5,960 nucleotides of DNA from a candidate division WWE3 bacterium CG22_combo_CG10-13_8_21_14_all_39_12 (GTDB lineage: Bacteria; Patescibacteriota; 4484-211; GCA-002791395), in contig PCSU01000011.1 in NCBI GenBank assembly GCA_002771355.1, positions 1 through 5,960 on the forward strand. The letters run 5' to 3'. Of the stretch, positions 5,881 through 5,960 are shown one piece after another (position 1 is the stretch's first letter; every line of letters starts with the position of its first letter). The notes beneath the pieces were generated by a model. The model made no database searches and was not told the DNA's origin. It was given only the letters and a program-made list of their open reading frames with translations. Made by a program: the position numbers and the translations under genes.

Positions 5881-5886
5881 TATAAT
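5858..5886 (+). promoter_or_regulatory. Near-consensus sigma-70 promoter
   Basis: TAGACA (5858-5863, five of six matches) is separated by exactly 17 bases from a perfect TATAAT (5881-5886). The -35 and spacer lie in the last codons of the pseudouridine synthase gene and the -10 begins right after its stop. Transcription should begin around 5893 and run into the gene starting at about 5929-5932. Confidence 0.75.
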
Positions 5887-5931
5887 CTCAGTTCAATCGC
5901 ACATTTCGTTACAAGATCTCAAGAAAGGATG

Positions 5932-5960
5932 ATGTCAAGTACCCCAAAATTTAGACACCT
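5932..5960 (+). CDS. 5' end of an unidentified gene, cut by the window edge
   Basis: An open frame starts with two successive ATGs (5929 and 5932) and reads MSSTPKFRHL to the edge. A purine-rich AAGAAAGGA (5921-5929) precedes it, though its spacing to either ATG is unusually short (it overlaps the first and leaves two bases before the second). The strong promoter ending at 5886 points straight at it, giving a leader of about 36-39 bases. Ten residues are too few to identify the product. Confidence 0.45.

Overview
The window (about 40% GC by eye) holds six complete protein genes and the first codons of a seventh, in two divergent groups separated by a 315-base non-coding stretch. No rRNA, tRNA, CRISPR array or mobile element is visible. 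The protein styles point to a Patescibacteria (Candidate Phyla Radiation) genome, probably from the Parcubacteria side. The clues are TasA-like secreted proteins with 'DLKPGD' motifs and many paired cysteines, an FN3-like plus lamin-tail surface protein, a Pro-Thr linker followed by a C-terminal anchor, and compact housekeeping genes. This placement is inferred from protein style only; no phylogenetic marker is present.

Minus-strand group (read from 3989 down to 50). A TasA-like fibre-type protein comes first, preceded by the best ribosome binding site in the window. Next are a SipW-type (Ser/His) signal peptidase, a large secreted protein with TasA-like, FN3-like and lamin-tail domains, and a small TasA-like protein ending in a Pro-Thr linker and a sortase-like LAATG tail. 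The last three are packed tightly (14-base overlap, then a 2-base gap). The 115-base gap between the first gene and sipW holds a stem-loop without a T-run. The first and third gene products carry the SipW-type signal peptide, so the peptidase probably processes products of its own operon. I read this as a self-contained system for building and tethering a cell-surface fibre or coat: major subunit, dedicated peptidase, large accessory protein and wall-anchored adaptor. That is a model from domain content and gene order.

Plus-strand group (4305 onward). An EamA/DMT-family membrane transporter is followed 34 bases later by an RluF-like S4-domain pseudouridine synthase. A near-consensus sigma-70 promoter (TAGACA, 17 bases, TATAAT) straddles the end of that gene and drives a gene whose first ten or eleven codons lie at the right edge.

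The region between the groups (3990-4304) has weak promoter-like elements and a short inverted repeat, but no gene I can support.
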